From: Lachnospira sp.
GTDB lineage: Bacteria > Bacillota > Clostridia > Lachnospirales > Lachnospiraceae
NCBI GenBank assembly: GCA_017626275.1
Contig: JAGAJD010000142.1
Coordinates: forward strand, 1-17,949
Direction of reading: 5' to 3'
Length of the DNA: 17,949 nt
In this document: positions 1 to 7,347 of the stretch, one piece after another
How the letters are laid out: every line of letters begins with the position of its first letter
How positions within the stretch are numbered: the stretch's first letter is position 1
Notes under the pieces: generated by a model
Database searches by the model: none
What the model was told of the DNA's origin: nothing
Seen by the model: the letters and a program-made list of their open reading frames with translations, nothing else
Made by a program: the position numbers and the translations under genes

Positions 1-32
1 CAAAAAAATATATGGTGCCAAACACCTTCTTT

Positions 33-61
33 ATCTTAGCATTTGTATGAAATGTTGTCAA
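33..61 (-). promoter_or_regulatory. Predicted promoter reading out of the left edge
   Basis: On the minus strand TTGACA (56-61) is followed after 17 bp by TAAGAT (33-38). A TG dinucleotide one base before the -10 makes it an extended -10 element. It begins only about ten bases after the stop codon of the sulfatase gene, so it should drive a gene just beyond the window. No convincing terminator separates the two: the only hairpin, GGTG/CACC at 14-26, has a 4-bp stem. The gene served is not visible. Confidence 0.55.
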
Positions 62-70
62 TCAAATAAT

Positions 71-2071
71 TTATTTGTTCTCCCTTTCCGGAACTGACAT
101 ATATACACGGCTAAGCTCGATTTTATCGTCACCGCGCTGTACAACAGAAACGATATTTCCAGGACTCACAGACGCCTTTGAAGCACGCAGCAGATGGTCA
201 TTAATAATCTCTGTCGGATACTCCTTATCATTAATCATTATAACGCTGTAATCATTAAAATTACTTCCCTCCACGCATACATAATCCTTATAATTATACG
301 CATTGGTTATTGTAATATTTCCAAGTCCCATCTTAAGGTTAGTTGCGCTGTACGGATTGCTTCCGCCATACAAATCCCGCTTTCCGTATAAAATGTCATA
401 CTCAATTATTTTCAAATCCTTTAAATAGTCGACAGAATCACTTCGCTTTTGATGATACTTTGTGATATATCCCTCGGAAATTCCGAGTTTTCCAAGAACA
501 TATGCCGAAAGCTGGTAACTTTCCAGGTCTTTCTTCTCAACAGGTATATCAAAATTACTCCATATAACATACTGCGTCTGATAAATATCTTCATTTTCAA
601 GAAGATTATCCGTAAACTCAAATCCCGGCAGATGATCTCCATACATAACAAGAACTGTCTCTTCGTCTCTCGCCGACAGATTTTCAATCAATTCCGCGAT
701 AAATAAATCCATCTCATAAAGCTGATTTACATAATATTCAAATGCTGTCTCTGCCGAAGTATTAAAAAATCCCGAAACCGTGATATGCGGAGTATACCCT
801 TCCGGCATTTCCGCCGGATAATCTCCATGCCCCTGAACGGAAATTGCATAAATATAATCAGACTCCTCTGTCGAATTGAGAAGCTTTTGGATTTCTCCCG
901 TAAGAATTTTATCTTTTGCCCAGCCCATAGAGGTTTTTTCAATATTCTGCATATATTCTATGGAAGTAAAAGTATCATATCCCAAGTGGGAAAAAACCTT
1001 ATAACGGTCATAAAATGTACCGTCATTATTATGCAATGCATGCGTTGCATATCCTATATTTTTCAAATTATATGCCGCAGATTCACAAACCTTTGACTGA
1101 AGAACCGTTTTATACGGATATTCTCCCGGTCCGAAATCGTCCATATTCATTCCCGTCTGAACCTCAAATTCCGTATTTGCCGTTCCCGCACCAAAACATG
1201 GAACCGATAAATATCCCGAAGAACATTCCTTAACCAGCCTCTCAAAATTAGGTATCGGATTTTGCGAAAAACTTACCCCTTTAACCAGATTAGGATCAAA
1301 AAATGATTCCAACTGCAAAAATATTATATTAGGTGTACTCTGTGAGTTTTGTGCTTCCGTTTCCTCCAAATCCTGCTTAAGATTGTTGACATATTCGGGA
1401 GAATACTCATTTGACTTGCTTATACCCCTGTCAATAACACTGCATGTAAAACAGTACACAAAACCATAATCCCTATAAGCATTTGAAAGATTGCCGAAAT
1501 AATTGCTTAGTATTCCCACAGTAAGCAGGATATGACCAAACCCGACACATAACACACCACGAAGTCCAAGCTTTACAGCTTCTCTTAAATAATTTATTTT
1601 TGCTTCAGACTTAGGTCCCTTAATCCACAGAACCACAAGACCTGCAATTCCCGCCCCGACGCCTATGATTATCAGTATAATCTGAAAAATATTAAGATAT
1701 ACCGGAATAACCTTTATGGCATCGCTGAGCAGATAAATATCCATTGCCGTAAACGGCGTTTTTCTTGAACACAGTACGACAAAATTGATAATCGCAAGTA
1801 ACAGCCACAAAATTCCCACTGTGGAATATATAAATAACTTTCTTTTAAACAAAGCCGCAAATGACATTGTAAACCAGATAATAAGTGTGTTAAATAAAAA
1901 GATAACCGGATTGGTGAAAATCTGCACCAATCCGATTAAGCCTCTTCTATTGAAACACTCTATAAGCATATTGAGCAATATAGAATATATGAATGAACGT
2001 ACAATATCATACTGACAGCACTTTTTAATAAACGCTTTACACTGATTCATAACTTCTCTCATTTCACGCAT
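71..2071 (-). CDS. LTA synthase family membrane sulfatase (phosphoglycerol transferase-like)
   Basis: Probably a membrane-anchored enzyme of the lipoteichoic acid synthase/alkaline-phosphatase superfamily, which moves glycerol-phosphate or a similar phospho-group outside the membrane. The 666-residue protein has about five hydrophobic segments in residues 25-190, then an extracytoplasmic sulfatase-like domain (about 247-560). Family motifs are visible: NIIFLQLESF with metal-ligand Glu255, the catalytic-Thr motif GTANTEFE (Thr297), a His-rich turn near 344-347, GHGDYP (His415) and YGDHLPG (Asp479, His480). After about residue 585 comes a short beta-rich tail resembling an IPT/TIG or Ig-like fold, not part of minimal LtaS. 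The start is uncertain because three ATGs lie within 22 bases (2071, 2062, 2050) with only weak ribosome sites. It starts 8 bases after the DUF2225 gene, so it is probably co-transcribed. The exact substrate cannot be told; it need not be true LtaS. Confidence 0.85.
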   Translation of the reverse strand: MREMREVMNQCKAFIKKCCQYDIVRSFIYSILLNMLIECFNRRGLIGLVQIFTNPVIFLFNTLIIWFTMSFAALFKRKLFIYSTVGILWLLLAIINFVVLCSRKTPFTAMDIYLLSDAIKVIPVYLNIFQIILIIIGVGAGIAGLVVLWIKGPKSEAKINYLREAVKLGLRGVLCVGFGHILLTVGILSNYFGNLSNAYRDYGFVYCFTCSVIDRGISKSNEYSPEYVNNLKQDLEETEAQNSQSTPNIIFLQLESFFDPNLVKGVSFSQNPIPNFERLVKECSSGYLSVPCFGAGTANTEFEVQTGMNMDDFGPGEYPYKTVLQSKVCESAAYNLKNIGYATHALHNNDGTFYDRYKVFSHLGYDTFTSIEYMQNIEKTSMGWAKDKILTGEIQKLLNSTEESDYIYAISVQGHGDYPAEMPEGYTPHITVSGFFNTSAETAFEYYVNQLYEMDLFIAELIENLSARDEETVLVMYGDHLPGFEFTDNLLENEDIYQTQYVIWSNFDIPVEKKDLESYQLSAYVLGKLGISEGYITKYHQKRSDSVDYLKDLKIIEYDILYGKRDLYGGSNPYSATNLKMGLGNITITNAYNYKDYVCVEGSNFNDYSVIMINDKEYPTEIINDHLLRASKASVSPGNIVSVVQRGDDKIELSRVYMSVPERENK

Positions 2072-2079
2072 TTCAATAT

Positions 2080-2832
2080 TTATTCTCTTGTTTCCTGTCT
2101 TGCCTCTCTTATCTCATCTATAAGAGTTCTTGCCTTTTCCTTTGCGTTAGCTGAAGCATTCCTTGAGCCGACAACCATAAAAGCAAACTTCTGTGCACTA
2201 TCATCATCACCACATCTATGCGCAAGCTGTGCCATAAGATAATTAATTGTCATCTCGTCCATATTGCAGATTGGCGGATATTCCTTTAAAAGAGCTTCCG
2301 TAAAACCTGCATATGCCTTTTTAATATACTGTTCCTCAAGCTCCCTGTAATAGTCTGCTCTTTCCGGTAATTCAGGCTCATTTTCCTGAACCTCTTCCAT
2401 AGCTCCTCTGTACAGCCATGCAAGCTTTAAGCACAAATATGCCTGCTCACTACCTCTTGCCGGCTTTGTCATCGCAGTCAGCAGTGCCATCTTATATCTT
2501 GTAATCGCCGTATCATAAGTATAGTACGGCTCATTATGTTCCATAGAAACATATTTGCTGCCAATCTCGTCTCTTAACAGCTTTCGCTGCTTCGGTGTTA
2601 CGTTATTAAATTCTCTTATTGTAGAAGCATATCCACAATAAGGACACATACATACATCATATTTAATTGTATCAATACCCGTATACTTTGGTCTTAAATC
2701 CTCTTCAGTTCCAAGAAAACGTGCTTTTCCTGTCTTTACCTGCTTTGTCTTAAAATCCATATCACAAATAGGGCAGTTCATGCTTTTGTCAAATATATAA
2801 TTACTTTCATCTTTAACATTATTGTTTTCCAT
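2080..2832 (-). CDS. DUF2225 family protein, zinc-ribbon-like N-terminus and TPR-like helices
   Basis: A 250-residue soluble protein of the DUF2225 family, whose function is unknown. The N-terminus holds two Cys pairs, CPIC (Cys20, Cys23) and CPYC (Cys63, Cys66), plus Cys61. This suggests a small zinc-binding module. The remainder (about 90-245) is helical, with repeated Ala/Leu/Tyr patterns such as EQAYLCLKLAWLYR that look like TPR-type helix pairs. There is no signal peptide or membrane segment. The start at 2832 is supported by AAGAGG about 10 bases upstream. It lies 44 bases after glnS with no terminator between, and 8 bases before the sulfatase gene, so the three probably form one transcript. 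I can see no functional reason for the pairing with glnS. Confidence 0.8.
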   Translation of the reverse strand: MENNNVKDESNYIFDKSMNCPICDMDFKTKQVKTGKARFLGTEEDLRPKYTGIDTIKYDVCMCPYCGYASTIREFNNVTPKQRKLLRDEIGSKYVSMEHNEPYYTYDTAITRYKMALLTAMTKPARGSEQAYLCLKLAWLYRGAMEEVQENEPELPERADYYRELEEQYIKKAYAGFTEALLKEYPPICNMDEMTINYLMAQLAHRCGDDDSAQKFAFMVVGSRNASANAKEKARTLIDEIREARQETRE

Positions 2833-2876
2833 AACAAAATAACCTCTTAACTCTTATTTATGCCAACATAACATAA

Positions 2877-4544
2877 TTAATTTGTCGGTAATTTAAAAGA
2901 ACTCTTCAATGAGACAATTCTGTTAAATACCGGACTTCCCGGCTTTGAATCTTTCAAATCCGCTGTAAAATATCCGTTTCTTACAAACTGGAACTTATCC
3001 TCCGGCACAGCCTTAGCAAGTTCAGGCTCAACATAACAGTTCTTAATAACTGTAAGCGAATTAGGATTTACATTGATTGAGCCGTCCTCTTCGTTATAAA
3101 CTCCCTTTTCTTCATCTACGATATTCTCGTACAGCCTTACTTCCGTCTTTACACCTTCTGTCGCTGATACCCAGTGAATTGTTCCTTTAACTTTTCTTCC
3201 TGTAAAATTGCCGCCTCTTGTCTCTGGATCATATGTGCAGTGAATAACCGTAACATTGCCGTCTGAATCCTTCTCACAGCCCGTACATGTTACAAAATAT
3301 GCATTCATAAGACGTACTTCATTCCCCGGAAACAGTCTGAAATACTTCTTAGGCGGTTCCTCCATAAAATCTTCTCTTTCAATATAAAGCTCTTTTGTAA
3401 AAGGTACTTTTCTTGTTCCAAGCTCAGGATTTTCCTGATTGTTAGGAACCTCCATATACTCTGTCTGCCCTTCAGGATAATTGTCAATTACAAGCTTTAC
3501 AGGATCTAAAACTGCCATCATTCTGTTGACCTTAAGCTTTAAATCCTCACGTATGCAATATTCAAGCATAGGATACTCAACTGCGCCCTGACTTTTGGTA
3601 ACTCCCACTAAATCCACAAACATTTTGATAGATTCAGGCGTAAAGCCTCTTCTTCTCAATGCTGCGATAGATACTAAGCGAGGGTCGTCCCAGCCGTCTA
3701 CAATCTTATCCTCAACCAGTTTCTTAATATAACGCTTTCCCGTTACAACATTATTAAGATACAGCTTTGCAAATTCAATCTGCTTAGGAGGATTCTCATA
3801 TTCCAATTCCCTTACAACCCAGTCATATAACGGTCTGTGGTCTTCAAACTCCAGTGTACAGATTGAGTGTGAAACACCTTCGATTGCGTCCTCGATTGGG
3901 TGTGCAAAATCATACATAGGATATATACACCATGTATCACCCGTTCTGTGATGTGAAATATGTGCAACTCTGTAAATAACAGGGTCTCTCATATTCATAT
4001 TCGGTGATGCCATATCAATCTTGGCACGAAGCACTTTCTCCCCGTCCTTATAAACGCCGTTTTTCATATTTTCAAATAATTCAAGGTTTTCCTCAACTGA
4101 ACGGTTTCTGTACGGACTTTCCTTACCCGGTTCGGTAAGCGTACCTCTGTATTCTCTGATCTGATCTGCCGAGAGGTCGCACACATAAGCCTTGCCCTTG
4201 CGGATAAGCTTCACCGCCGCCTCGTACATCTGCTGAAAATAGCCGGAAGCAAAAAGTACATCTCCGTTCCGCTCAGCACCAAGCCATTCCACGTCCTGTT
4301 TAATTGAATCAACAAATTCTTCTTTTTCTTTAGTCGGATTGGTATCATCAAAACGCATGTTAAACTGTCCGTTATATTCTTTAGCCAATCCATAATTTAA
4401 TAATATAGACTTTGCATGTCCGATATGAAGATATCCGTTTGGTTCCGGCGGAAATCTCGTAACAACCTTTTTGCAATGTCCTTCTTTCATGTCCTGATCA
4501 ATAATCTGTTCAATAAAATTCTTTGAAACAGCTTCGTTTTCCAT
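2877..4544 (-). CDS. glnS: Glutamine--tRNA ligase (GlnRS)
   Basis: Charges tRNA-Gln directly with glutamine, using ATP, in the cytoplasm. The 555-residue length matches bacterial GlnRS. The class I signature [13 protein letters not shown] (HIGH at 40-43) is followed by the GlnRS-typical [41 protein letters not shown] and DGWDDPRL blocks. The C-terminal half has the two-barrel anticodon-binding region (about 340-550). The position of the KMSKS loop reads [10 protein letters not shown] (about 268-272), so the canonical motif is degenerate. The start at 4544 has AGGAGG 9 bases upstream. A consensus promoter lies at 4592-4620. The leader is only about 40 bases, too short for a T-box. Many Firmicutes instead make Gln-tRNA through GatCAB amidation; whether this genome also has GatCAB cannot be seen here. 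Confidence 0.97.
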   Translation of the reverse strand: MENEAVSKNFIEQIIDQDMKEGHCKKVVTRFPPEPNGYLHIGHAKSILLNYGLAKEYNGQFNMRFDDTNPTKEKEEFVDSIKQDVEWLGAERNGDVLFASGYFQQMYEAAVKLIRKGKAYVCDLSADQIREYRGTLTEPGKESPYRNRSVEENLELFENMKNGVYKDGEKVLRAKIDMASPNMNMRDPVIYRVAHISHHRTGDTWCIYPMYDFAHPIEDAIEGVSHSICTLEFEDHRPLYDWVVRELEYENPPKQIEFAKLYLNNVVTGKRYIKKLVEDKIVDGWDDPRLVSIAALRRRGFTPESIKMFVDLVGVTKSQGAVEYPMLEYCIREDLKLKVNRMMAVLDPVKLVIDNYPEGQTEYMEVPNNQENPELGTRKVPFTKELYIEREDFMEEPPKKYFRLFPGNEVRLMNAYFVTCTGCEKDSDGNVTVIHCTYDPETRGGNFTGRKVKGTIHWVSATEGVKTEVRLYENIVDEEKGVYNEEDGSINVNPNSLTVIKNCYVEPELAKAVPEDKFQFVRNGYFTADLKDSKPGSPVFNRIVSLKSSFKLPTN

Positions 4545-4553
4545 TACTCTTAT

Positions 4554-4559
4554 CCTCCT
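4554..4559 (-). promoter_or_regulatory. Ribosome binding site of glnS
   Basis: A perfect AGGAGG on the minus strand, 9 bases before the ATG. It fixes the glnS start at 4544. Confidence 0.8.
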
Positions 4560-4591
4560 GATTACCGCCGCAGTGCAGCACCTTTTAATTC

Positions 4592-4620
4592 ATTATAACT
4601 TACTTTCATAAATGTTTCAA
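4592..4620 (-). promoter_or_regulatory. glnS operon promoter
   Basis: On the minus strand TTGAAA (4615-4620) is followed after exactly 17 bp by TATAAT (4592-4597), near consensus. Transcription should start near 4585, giving a leader of about 40 bases. The -35 box overlaps the stop codon of the Cys-rich Feo peptide (TGA at 4617-4619), and no terminator separates the two operons, so readthrough from feo into glnS is possible. Confidence 0.75.
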
Positions 4621-4787
4621 TCTCTTGTTTTGCTTTTATCCGACATACACTCTGTATTATTACAGCCCGAACAGCTCCCGCAGCAGCCTGTTTCACTGTC
4701 TTTCTTATCTTTGTTAATCATTTTTGTGCTTACCACATACAGCCATACTGCAATAAGCAGCACAATGGCTCCGCCTATTATTTTCAT
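4617..4787 (-). CDS. FeoB-associated Cys-rich membrane protein
   Basis: A 56-residue peptide with one N-terminal membrane helix (about residues 3-19, MKIIGGAIVLLIAVWLYVV), a short basic linker and a Cys-rich tail, GCCGSCSGCNNTEC. This is the architecture of the FeoB-associated Cys-rich membrane proteins found after feoB in Firmicutes. They are thought to assist ferrous iron transport, possibly by binding iron near the FeoB channel, but the mechanism is unproven. The frame stays open upstream to 4877, but that part overlaps feoB. GAGGAG lies 6 bases before the ATG at 4787, so this start is preferred. It follows feoB by 23 bases and is surely in the same operon. Confidence 0.85.
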   Translation of the reverse strand: MKIIGGAIVLLIAVWLYVVSTKMINKDKKDSETGCCGSCSGCNNTECMSDKSKTRD

Positions 4788-4810
4788 TTCCGTCTCCTCT
4801 CTTAAGAACG

Positions 4811-7174
4811 CTATGCGAGTCCAAGCAGTAAACCTGCCATGCGCACCGCAAATGCAACTATCCACGCAATAACACACTGCATTATGACAACCTGCAGTGC
4901 CGCTTTTCTCGTTCCCATTTCACGTCTGACGGAGGCTATTGCCGCAACACACGGCGTATAAAGCAGAGTAAATATTAAAAATACAAATGCCGTAAACGGT
5001 GTAAACAGCCCCGTAAGTGACGCTGTACTTCCTCCAAGCAGAACAGTAAGCGTACTTACAACACTTTCCTTTGCCGTAAATCCTGTTATAAGCGCAGTTG
5101 AAATTCTCCAGTCGCCAAAACCGAGCGGCGTAAAAATTGGTGCAATAAAGCCGCCTATCATTGCCAGTAAACTGTCCTGTGAGTCTGCAACAACATTAAG
5201 ACGCATATCAAAGGTCTGTAAAAACCATATAACAATAGATGCCATAAAAATAATTGTAAACGCTTTTGTGATAAAATCCTTTGCCTTGTCCCACATAAGC
5301 TGTCCGACGCTTTTAGGACTCGGAAGTCTGTAATTAGGCAGCTCCATAACAAACGGAACCGGCTCTCCCTTAAATGCCGTATTTTTTAAAATCAGCGCAA
5401 ACAGGATTCCCACAATAATTCCCGAAAAATAAAGTCCTACCATTACAAGCGCTCTGTATTTCGGGAAAAACGCGTATGTAAACAGTGCATATATCGGCAG
5501 CTTCGCAGAACAGCTCATAAACGGTGTTAAAAGAATCGTCATCTTTCTGTCTCTCTCTGATGCAAGCGTCCTTGTCGCCATAATAGCAGGCACTGAACAG
5601 CCAAAACCGATAATCATCGGTACAAAGCTTCTTCCCGAAAGTCCGATTTTTCTTAAAAGCTTATCCATGACAAACGCAATTCTTGCCATATATCCGCTGT
5701 CCTCAAGTATTGACAGAAAGAAAAACAGAACCACAATAACAGGAAGAAAACTAAGCACACTTCCGACACCGGCAAATATTCCGTCAATAATAAGAGACTG
5801 CACCACAGGATTTAAACCGTATGCCGTAAGAGCCTTATCCGCAAACTGTGTTATATAATCAATTCCAACCGTCAGCCAGTCAGAAAGTGCCGCACCTATT
5901 ACGCCAAATGTCAGCCAGAATATAAGTCCCATAATTGCAACAAACGCCGGAATTGCCGTATATTTTCCCGTAAGTATCTTATCTGCCTTCACGCTTCTTG
6001 CATGTGCCTTACTCTCCACCGGCTTTACAACCGTACTTTCACATACTTTTTCAATGAAGTTAAACCGCATATCGGCTAATGCCGCTTCTCGGTCCTTGCC
6101 ACACTCTTCCTCCATCTCTTTAATAATATGCTCAAGCATTTCTTCTTCATTCAAATCAAGCTTAAGTTCCTTGAGAATAATTTTATCACCCTCAACAAGC
6201 TTTGTAGCCGCAAAACGTGCAGGAATTTTCGCAGCAGCGGCATGGTCTTCAATCAAATGCACAACAGCATGAATACATCTGTGAACTGCTGCCTGTCCGT
6301 CTTCTCCCTCAGCATCGCAGAAATCAAGTCTTCCCGGACACTCGTCATACCTTGCGACATGACCGGCATGTTCAATAAGCTCTCCGATACCCTCACTCTT
6401 AGCCGCCGAAATAGGAACCACAGGAATTCCCAGTGTATCCTCAAGTCGGTTTATCTTTATAGTCCCGCCGTTTTCACGCACCTCGTCCATCATGTTAAGT
6501 GCCAGCACCATCGGAATATCCATTTCTATAAGCTGCATCGTAAGATACAGGTTACGTTCAATGTTAGTTGCGTCAACTATATTAATAATTCCTCTCGGCT
6601 TATTTTTAATAAGAAAATCTCTCGTAACAATCTCTTCATTAGTATACGGCGAAAGCGAATAAATTCCCGGAAGATCTGTAACAGTCGCCTCAGGGTGATT
6701 TTTAATCTCCCCGTCTTTTCTGTCCACTGTAACGCCCGGAAAGTTACCTACATGCTGGTTAGAACCCGTAAGCTGGTTAAACAGCGTAGTCTTTCCGCAG
6801 TTCTGATTACCAATCAGACCAAATGTAAGGGGTTCTCCTTCTCTTAACTCATCTCCCTTTTTTCGGACATGATATATTCCCATCTCTCCGACCTGCGGAT
6901 GCGGTATTTCCTTTAAATTTGCCTTGCTCTTTCTTACAATGTCCGTATCATGTACATCTTTAATCTCTATCTTTGCAGCGTCTTCAAGCCTTAACGTAAG
7001 TTCATAGCTTCTAAGTCGCAGCTCAATAGGATCTCCCATCGGCGCACGCTTTATAAGCGTAACCTCTGTTCCCGGAGTAAGTCCCATATCAAGAAAATGT
7101 CTTCTCAATGCACCTTCTCCGCCTACACTTTGTATAATTGCGTCCTTTCCCACTTCAAGTTTGTCTAATGTCAT
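4811..7174 (-). CDS. feoB: Ferrous iron transporter, FeoA-FeoB fusion
   Basis: Imports Fe(II) across the cytoplasmic membrane, gated by a GTPase domain. The 787-residue protein begins with a FeoA-type SH3-like domain (about 1-75, with HFLDMGLTPGTEVTLIKRAP), normally a separate protein. The G domain follows: G1 GNQNCGKT (122-129), G3 DLPG (167-170), G4 NMMD (227-230) and G5 SAAK (256-259). A helical guanine-dissociation-inhibitor-like segment runs to about 395. The membrane channel (about 405-785) includes the conserved GCSVPA (Cys526) and MSCSAKLPIY (Cys555) segments of FeoB. The start at 7174 has AAAGGA upstream, within a short inverted repeat. It is the first gene of the feo operon, followed by the Cys-rich peptide. 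The promoter at 7221-7249 is divergent from that of the antiporter gene. Confidence 0.96.
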   Translation of the reverse strand: MTLDKLEVGKDAIIQSVGGEGALRRHFLDMGLTPGTEVTLIKRAPMGDPIELRLRSYELTLRLEDAAKIEIKDVHDTDIVRKSKANLKEIPHPQVGEMGIYHVRKKGDELREGEPLTFGLIGNQNCGKTTLFNQLTGSNQHVGNFPGVTVDRKDGEIKNHPEATVTDLPGIYSLSPYTNEEIVTRDFLIKNKPRGIINIVDATNIERNLYLTMQLIEMDIPMVLALNMMDEVRENGGTIKINRLEDTLGIPVVPISAAKSEGIGELIEHAGHVARYDECPGRLDFCDAEGEDGQAAVHRCIHAVVHLIEDHAAAAKIPARFAATKLVEGDKIILKELKLDLNEEEMLEHIIKEMEEECGKDREAALADMRFNFIEKVCESTVVKPVESKAHARSVKADKILTGKYTAIPAFVAIMGLIFWLTFGVIGAALSDWLTVGIDYITQFADKALTAYGLNPVVQSLIIDGIFAGVGSVLSFLPVIVVLFFFLSILEDSGYMARIAFVMDKLLRKIGLSGRSFVPMIIGFGCSVPAIMATRTLASERDRKMTILLTPFMSCSAKLPIYALFTYAFFPKYRALVMVGLYFSGIIVGILFALILKNTAFKGEPVPFVMELPNYRLPSPKSVGQLMWDKAKDFITKAFTIIFMASIVIWFLQTFDMRLNVVADSQDSLLAMIGGFIAPIFTPLGFGDWRISTALITGFTAKESVVSTLTVLLGGSTASLTGLFTPFTAFVFLIFTLLYTPCVAAIASVRREMGTRKAALQVVIMQCVIAWIVAFAVRMAGLLLGLA

Positions 7175-7178
7175 ATTA

Positions 7179-7194
7179 GTTAGTCCTTTCTAAC
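7179..7194. promoter_or_regulatory. Inverted repeat around the feoB ribosome binding site
   Basis: GTTAG-N6-CTAAC is a perfect 5-bp inverted repeat lying 4 bases before the feoB start. On the mRNA strand the 6-base loop is AAAGGA, the ribosome binding site. The arms and flanks (ATAGGTTAG and CTAACTAA) resemble half-sites of the DtxR/IdeR consensus. That consensus has one base between the halves rather than six. It could be an iron-regulator operator, an mRNA hairpin presenting the ribosome site in its loop, or chance. Confidence 0.35.
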
Positions 7195-7220
7195 CTATTG
7201 TTCCAAAACTATCAAAATAC

Positions 7221-7249
7221 AGTATATTCTGTTGTCTATTTACTGTCAA
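7221..7249 (-). promoter_or_regulatory. feo operon promoter
   Basis: On the minus strand TTGACA (7244-7249), 17 bp, then TATACT (7221-7226). Start of transcription is predicted near 7214, giving a leader of about 40 bases that holds the GTTAG/CTAAC repeat. It is divergent from the antiporter promoter, with the two -35 boxes 25 bp apart. Confidence 0.75.
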
Positions 7250-7274
7250 CGAAAAGTAACGGAAAAATCTGCCA

Positions 7275-7302
7275 TTGACACACACTTTAGAATCTTTATA
7301 AT
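7275..7302 (+). promoter_or_regulatory. Promoter of the NhaC-family antiporter gene
   Basis: Perfect TTGACA (7275-7280), 16 bp spacer, perfect TATAAT (7297-7302). Transcription should begin near 7309. That would put an in-frame ATG at 7312 almost at the 5' end of the mRNA and supports the later start at 7348. Confidence 0.75.
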
Positions 7303-7338
7303 AAACATATTATGACAAACTGCTTTTTGCAGAAGAAC

Positions 7339-7344
7339 GGAGAG
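7339..7344 (+). promoter_or_regulatory. Ribosome binding site of the antiporter gene
   Basis: GGAGAG ends 3 bases before the ATG at 7348 (GGAG with 5-base spacing). It chooses this start over the in-frame ATG at 7312, which has no ribosome site. Confidence 0.6.
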
Positions 7345-7347
7345 CTT

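Noticed and set aside
14..26. GGTG/CACC hairpin followed on the minus strand by a T run, as terminator of the sulfatase gene
   Set aside because: The stem is only 4 bp and it lies downstream of a strong predicted promoter, so it is more likely leader sequence of the next transcript.
4545..4591. T-box riboswitch upstream of glnS
   Set aside because: The predicted leader is about 40 bases, with no room for a specifier stem and terminator/antiterminator pair.
4788..4877. 30-codon extension of the Cys-rich Feo peptide into feoB
   Set aside because: Overlaps the feoB coding end; GAGGAG and the membrane helix both point to the start at 4787.
6128..6847. 239-codon open frame on the plus strand
   Set aside because: Lies wholly antisense to feoB, whose GTPase motifs are intact. 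Its translation is a basic, low-complexity sequence with no recognisable motif.
7312..7347. Upstream in-frame ATG of the antiporter gene
   Set aside because: It falls about three bases after the predicted transcription start and has no ribosome site; the ATG at 7348 has one.
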